DNA from: Flavobacteriaceae bacterium | GTDB taxonomy: Bacteria > Bacteroidota > Bacteroidia > Flavobacteriales > Weeksellaceae | DNA length: 6,897 bases | Direction: 5' to 3' | Assembly: GCA_031289875.1 (NCBI GenBank) | Contig: JAITOO010000047.1 | Location: 1 to 6,897, forward strand | Part shown: positions 5,408 to 6,897 of the stretch, piece after piece | Numbering within the stretch: position 1 is the first letter of the stretch | Layout of the letters: the number at the start of each line of letters is the position of its first letter | The notes under the pieces: generated by a model | The model's input: the letters and a program-made list of their open reading frames with translations, nothing else | The model's database searches: none | What the model was told of the DNA's origin: nothing | Made by a program: the position numbers and the translations under genes

Positions 5408-6897
5408 TTGTATAAAAAATTATTCGGACAGACGGTTATTTACGGACTGAGCAATGTTTTGGTCAGGGTTTTTCCCTTTGTCCTCACCCCGATGCTCGTG
5501 CGGGCTTTTGGTCCTGCCAACTATTCTATTTACGCCGATTTTTATTCCGCTGCCGGAATTATTGCCGTTTTGCTGTCTCACGGCATGGAAACTACGTTTT
5601 TCCGTTATTTTCAGAAGTTCAAAGATGAGGAAAAAAGACAGAATACCGTGTATTTCACTGCTTTAACTTCGGTTTTCATCGTTTCGGTTTTTTTTCTGTT
5701 TTTTGGGGTTATGGCGAGGAAACCGCTGGCTACCGCTTTCAAACACCCTGATGAAGTTAATTTTTTGGTCTGGTTTTTATTTATTCTCGCCTCTGATGCG
5801 ATGGCTGCCGTGCCTTTTGCCAAACTTCGGATTCAGAATAAAGCGCTGCATTTTGCTTTGCTGAAAATTCTCAATTCCGTTTTGATTTTCATCTTGACCG
5901 TATTTTTTATCTTTGGCATTCCTTATATTATCAATCACAACACATTGGGAGCAGGATTTTTCTCCCGATTTTACAATTCTGACTATGGTATCGGATACGC
6001 TTTTGCCGCCAATTTGATAGCGAGCCTCGTTACTTTTCTGGCGTTGGTTCCGACGATGACCAAAGGAAAATATGTTTTCGATTTCGACCTTTGGGAAGAA
6101 ATGCTGGATTACGCCGTGCCGATTACCATTGCCGGCTTGGCGGGCATCGTGAACGAAACGATGGACAGGCAGTTTCTTAAATATCTTCTGCCTGCGGGCG
6201 TTGCCGAAGTGCAAATGGGAATTTACAGCGCAGTGTATAAGATTGCCGTTTTCATCGCTTTGTTTAAGACTGCGTATCTGCTGGGCGTTGAGCCGTTTTT
6301 TTTCTCTCATGCAGACGATAAAGATTCAGGAAAAACCTACGCTAATTTGATGAAATATTTTTCTATTTTCAGTGCGTTCATTTTGTTGTTTTTAGTTGCA
6401 AATTTGGACTGGCTCGGAAAATTATATATCAGCAATCCTCAATATTGGAGCGGCTTTAAGGTTGTTCCTCTACTTCTCATCGGCACCACTTTTTTGGGGA
6501 TTTATTTGAATCTTTCCATTTGGTACAAACTTTCGGACAACACTCGTTACGGTGCAATTATTTCAGGCATTGGCGCAATTATCACGATTGCACTAAATTA
6601 CATCGGACTAAAATACACTGATTTGGGTTATTGGGCATGTGCTTGGGCGACGCTCCTTTCTTACTTTGTCATGATGATAATTTCCTATTTTTGGGGGCAA
6701 AACAAATATCCGATTCCCTATAACCAACGGAAATTAGTCTTTTATATAGGCGGAAGCGCTATTTTAAGTGCGGTTTCCTATTACTGTTTCAGCAGCCCTG
6801 TGGTGAGAATTGCCGTTGGAAATCTTTTCTTTTTGATATTTTTATACATCACCTTGAAAATTGAACATCGAGAAATTGCGGTTTTTAAAGAAAGAAT
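5408..6897 (+). CDS. Oligosaccharide flippase, MOP/MVF superfamily (Wzx-like), 3' partial, TTG start
   Basis: One uninterrupted frame runs 496 codons from the TTG at 5408-5410 and is still open at the window edge. The frame is closed just upstream by TAA at 5399-5401 and has no ATG until codon 29. The family's conserved N-terminus (YKKLFGQTVIYGLSNVLVR) begins right after the TTG, so TTG is the likely start. The product is rich in hydrophobic helices, of the order of 12-14, with short loops. Family-typical stretches are the first helix region ending LTPMLVRAFGPANY (26-39), NETMDRQFLKYLLP (249-262) and the following helix from GIYSAVYKIAVF to EPFFF (271-299). Such proteins flip lipid-linked oligosaccharides across the inner membrane for O-antigen, capsule or other surface glycans. 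The length seen already approaches a full protein, so only the C-terminal tail is probably missing. It is divergent from gpsA. Upstream is A-rich with no Shine-Dalgarno sequence. Confidence 0.9.
   Translation, partial: MYKKLFGQTVIYGLSNVLVRVFPFVLTPMLVRAFGPANYSIYADFYSAAGIIAVLLSHGMETTFFRYFQKFKDEEKRQNTVYFTALTSVFIVSVFFLFFGVMARKPLATAFKHPDEVNFLVWFLFILASDAMAAVPFAKLRIQNKALHFALLKILNSVLIFILTVFFIFGIPYIINHNTLGAGFFSRFYNSDYGIGYAFAANLIASLVTFLALVPTMTKGKYVFDFDLWEEMLDYAVPITIAGLAGIVNETMDRQFLKYLLPAGVAEVQMGIYSAVYKIAVFIALFKTAYLLGVEPFFFSHADDKDSGKTYANLMKYFSIFSAFILLFLVANLDWLGKLYISNPQYWSGFKVVPLLLIGTTFLGIYLNLSIWYKLSDNTRYGAIISGIGAIITIALNYIGLKYTDLGYWACAWATLLSYFVMMIISYFWGQNKYPIPYNQRKLVFYIGGSAILSAVSYYCFSSPVVRIAVGNLFFLIFLYITLKIEHREIAVFKER

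Noticed and set aside
5777..6310. 177-codon open frame on the minus strand
   Set aside because: It lies wholly inside the flippase gene on the opposite strand. Its product is a polar mix rich in Asn, Gln, Lys and His with no recognisable domain, typical of an antisense shadow.

Overview
The window looks like a chromosomal piece of a Bacteroidota genome, most likely class Flavobacteriia (a Chryseobacterium-type, Weeksellaceae-like bacterium is my best guess). The evidence is the lack of Shine-Dalgarno sequences before the genes, TAnnTTTG-type -7 promoter boxes, moderate-to-low G+C, and flavobacterial-style proteins: a (Gly-Tyr)n tail typical of their capsule tyrosine kinases and a MYKKLFGQT-type flippase. 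The genus cannot be settled from the sequence alone.

Layout. (1) Bases 1-126, plus strand: the last 41 codons of a gene ending in a Gly-Tyr repeat, an acidic patch and a basic tail, read here as the C-terminus of a Wzc-like polysaccharide co-polymerase/tyrosine autokinase. (2) Bases 127-195: a convergent terminator zone with a T tract for each direction. (3) Bases 196-5264, minus strand: six tightly packed genes, transcribed gpsA, YqiA-like esterase, family-2 glycosyltransferase, polytopic membrane protein (possible GT-C glycosyltransferase), pth, ung. Junctions are a 1-base gap, a 29-base gap, a 26-base overlap, a 4-base ATGA overlap and a 23-base gap, so they look like one operon with translational coupling. 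(4) Bases 5265-5407: a divergent intergenic region with a good flavobacterial promoter for gpsA and a perfect 17-base palindrome. (5) Bases 5408-6897, plus strand: a long open frame starting at TTG, a MOP-superfamily oligosaccharide flippase running off the right edge. No gene-free stretch exceeds 150 bases.

How the genes fit. gpsA (phospholipid precursor), pth (peptidyl-tRNA recycling) and ung (uracil repair) are housekeeping. The glycosyltransferase pair between them is accessory in character and more AT-rich in sampled lines. A DPM1/GtrB-like enzyme would charge a polyprenyl phosphate with a sugar on the cytoplasmic side, and the membrane protein would be a candidate to use it on the periplasmic side. 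With a capsule-kinase tail on one flank and a flippase on the other, the window suggests cell-surface glycan genes interleaved with housekeeping genes. The most interesting points are the hexanucleotide microsatellite behind the tyrosine tail, the glycosyltransferase pair wedged before an essential gene, and the uncharacterised membrane protein. I found no clear evidence of a wholly new system.
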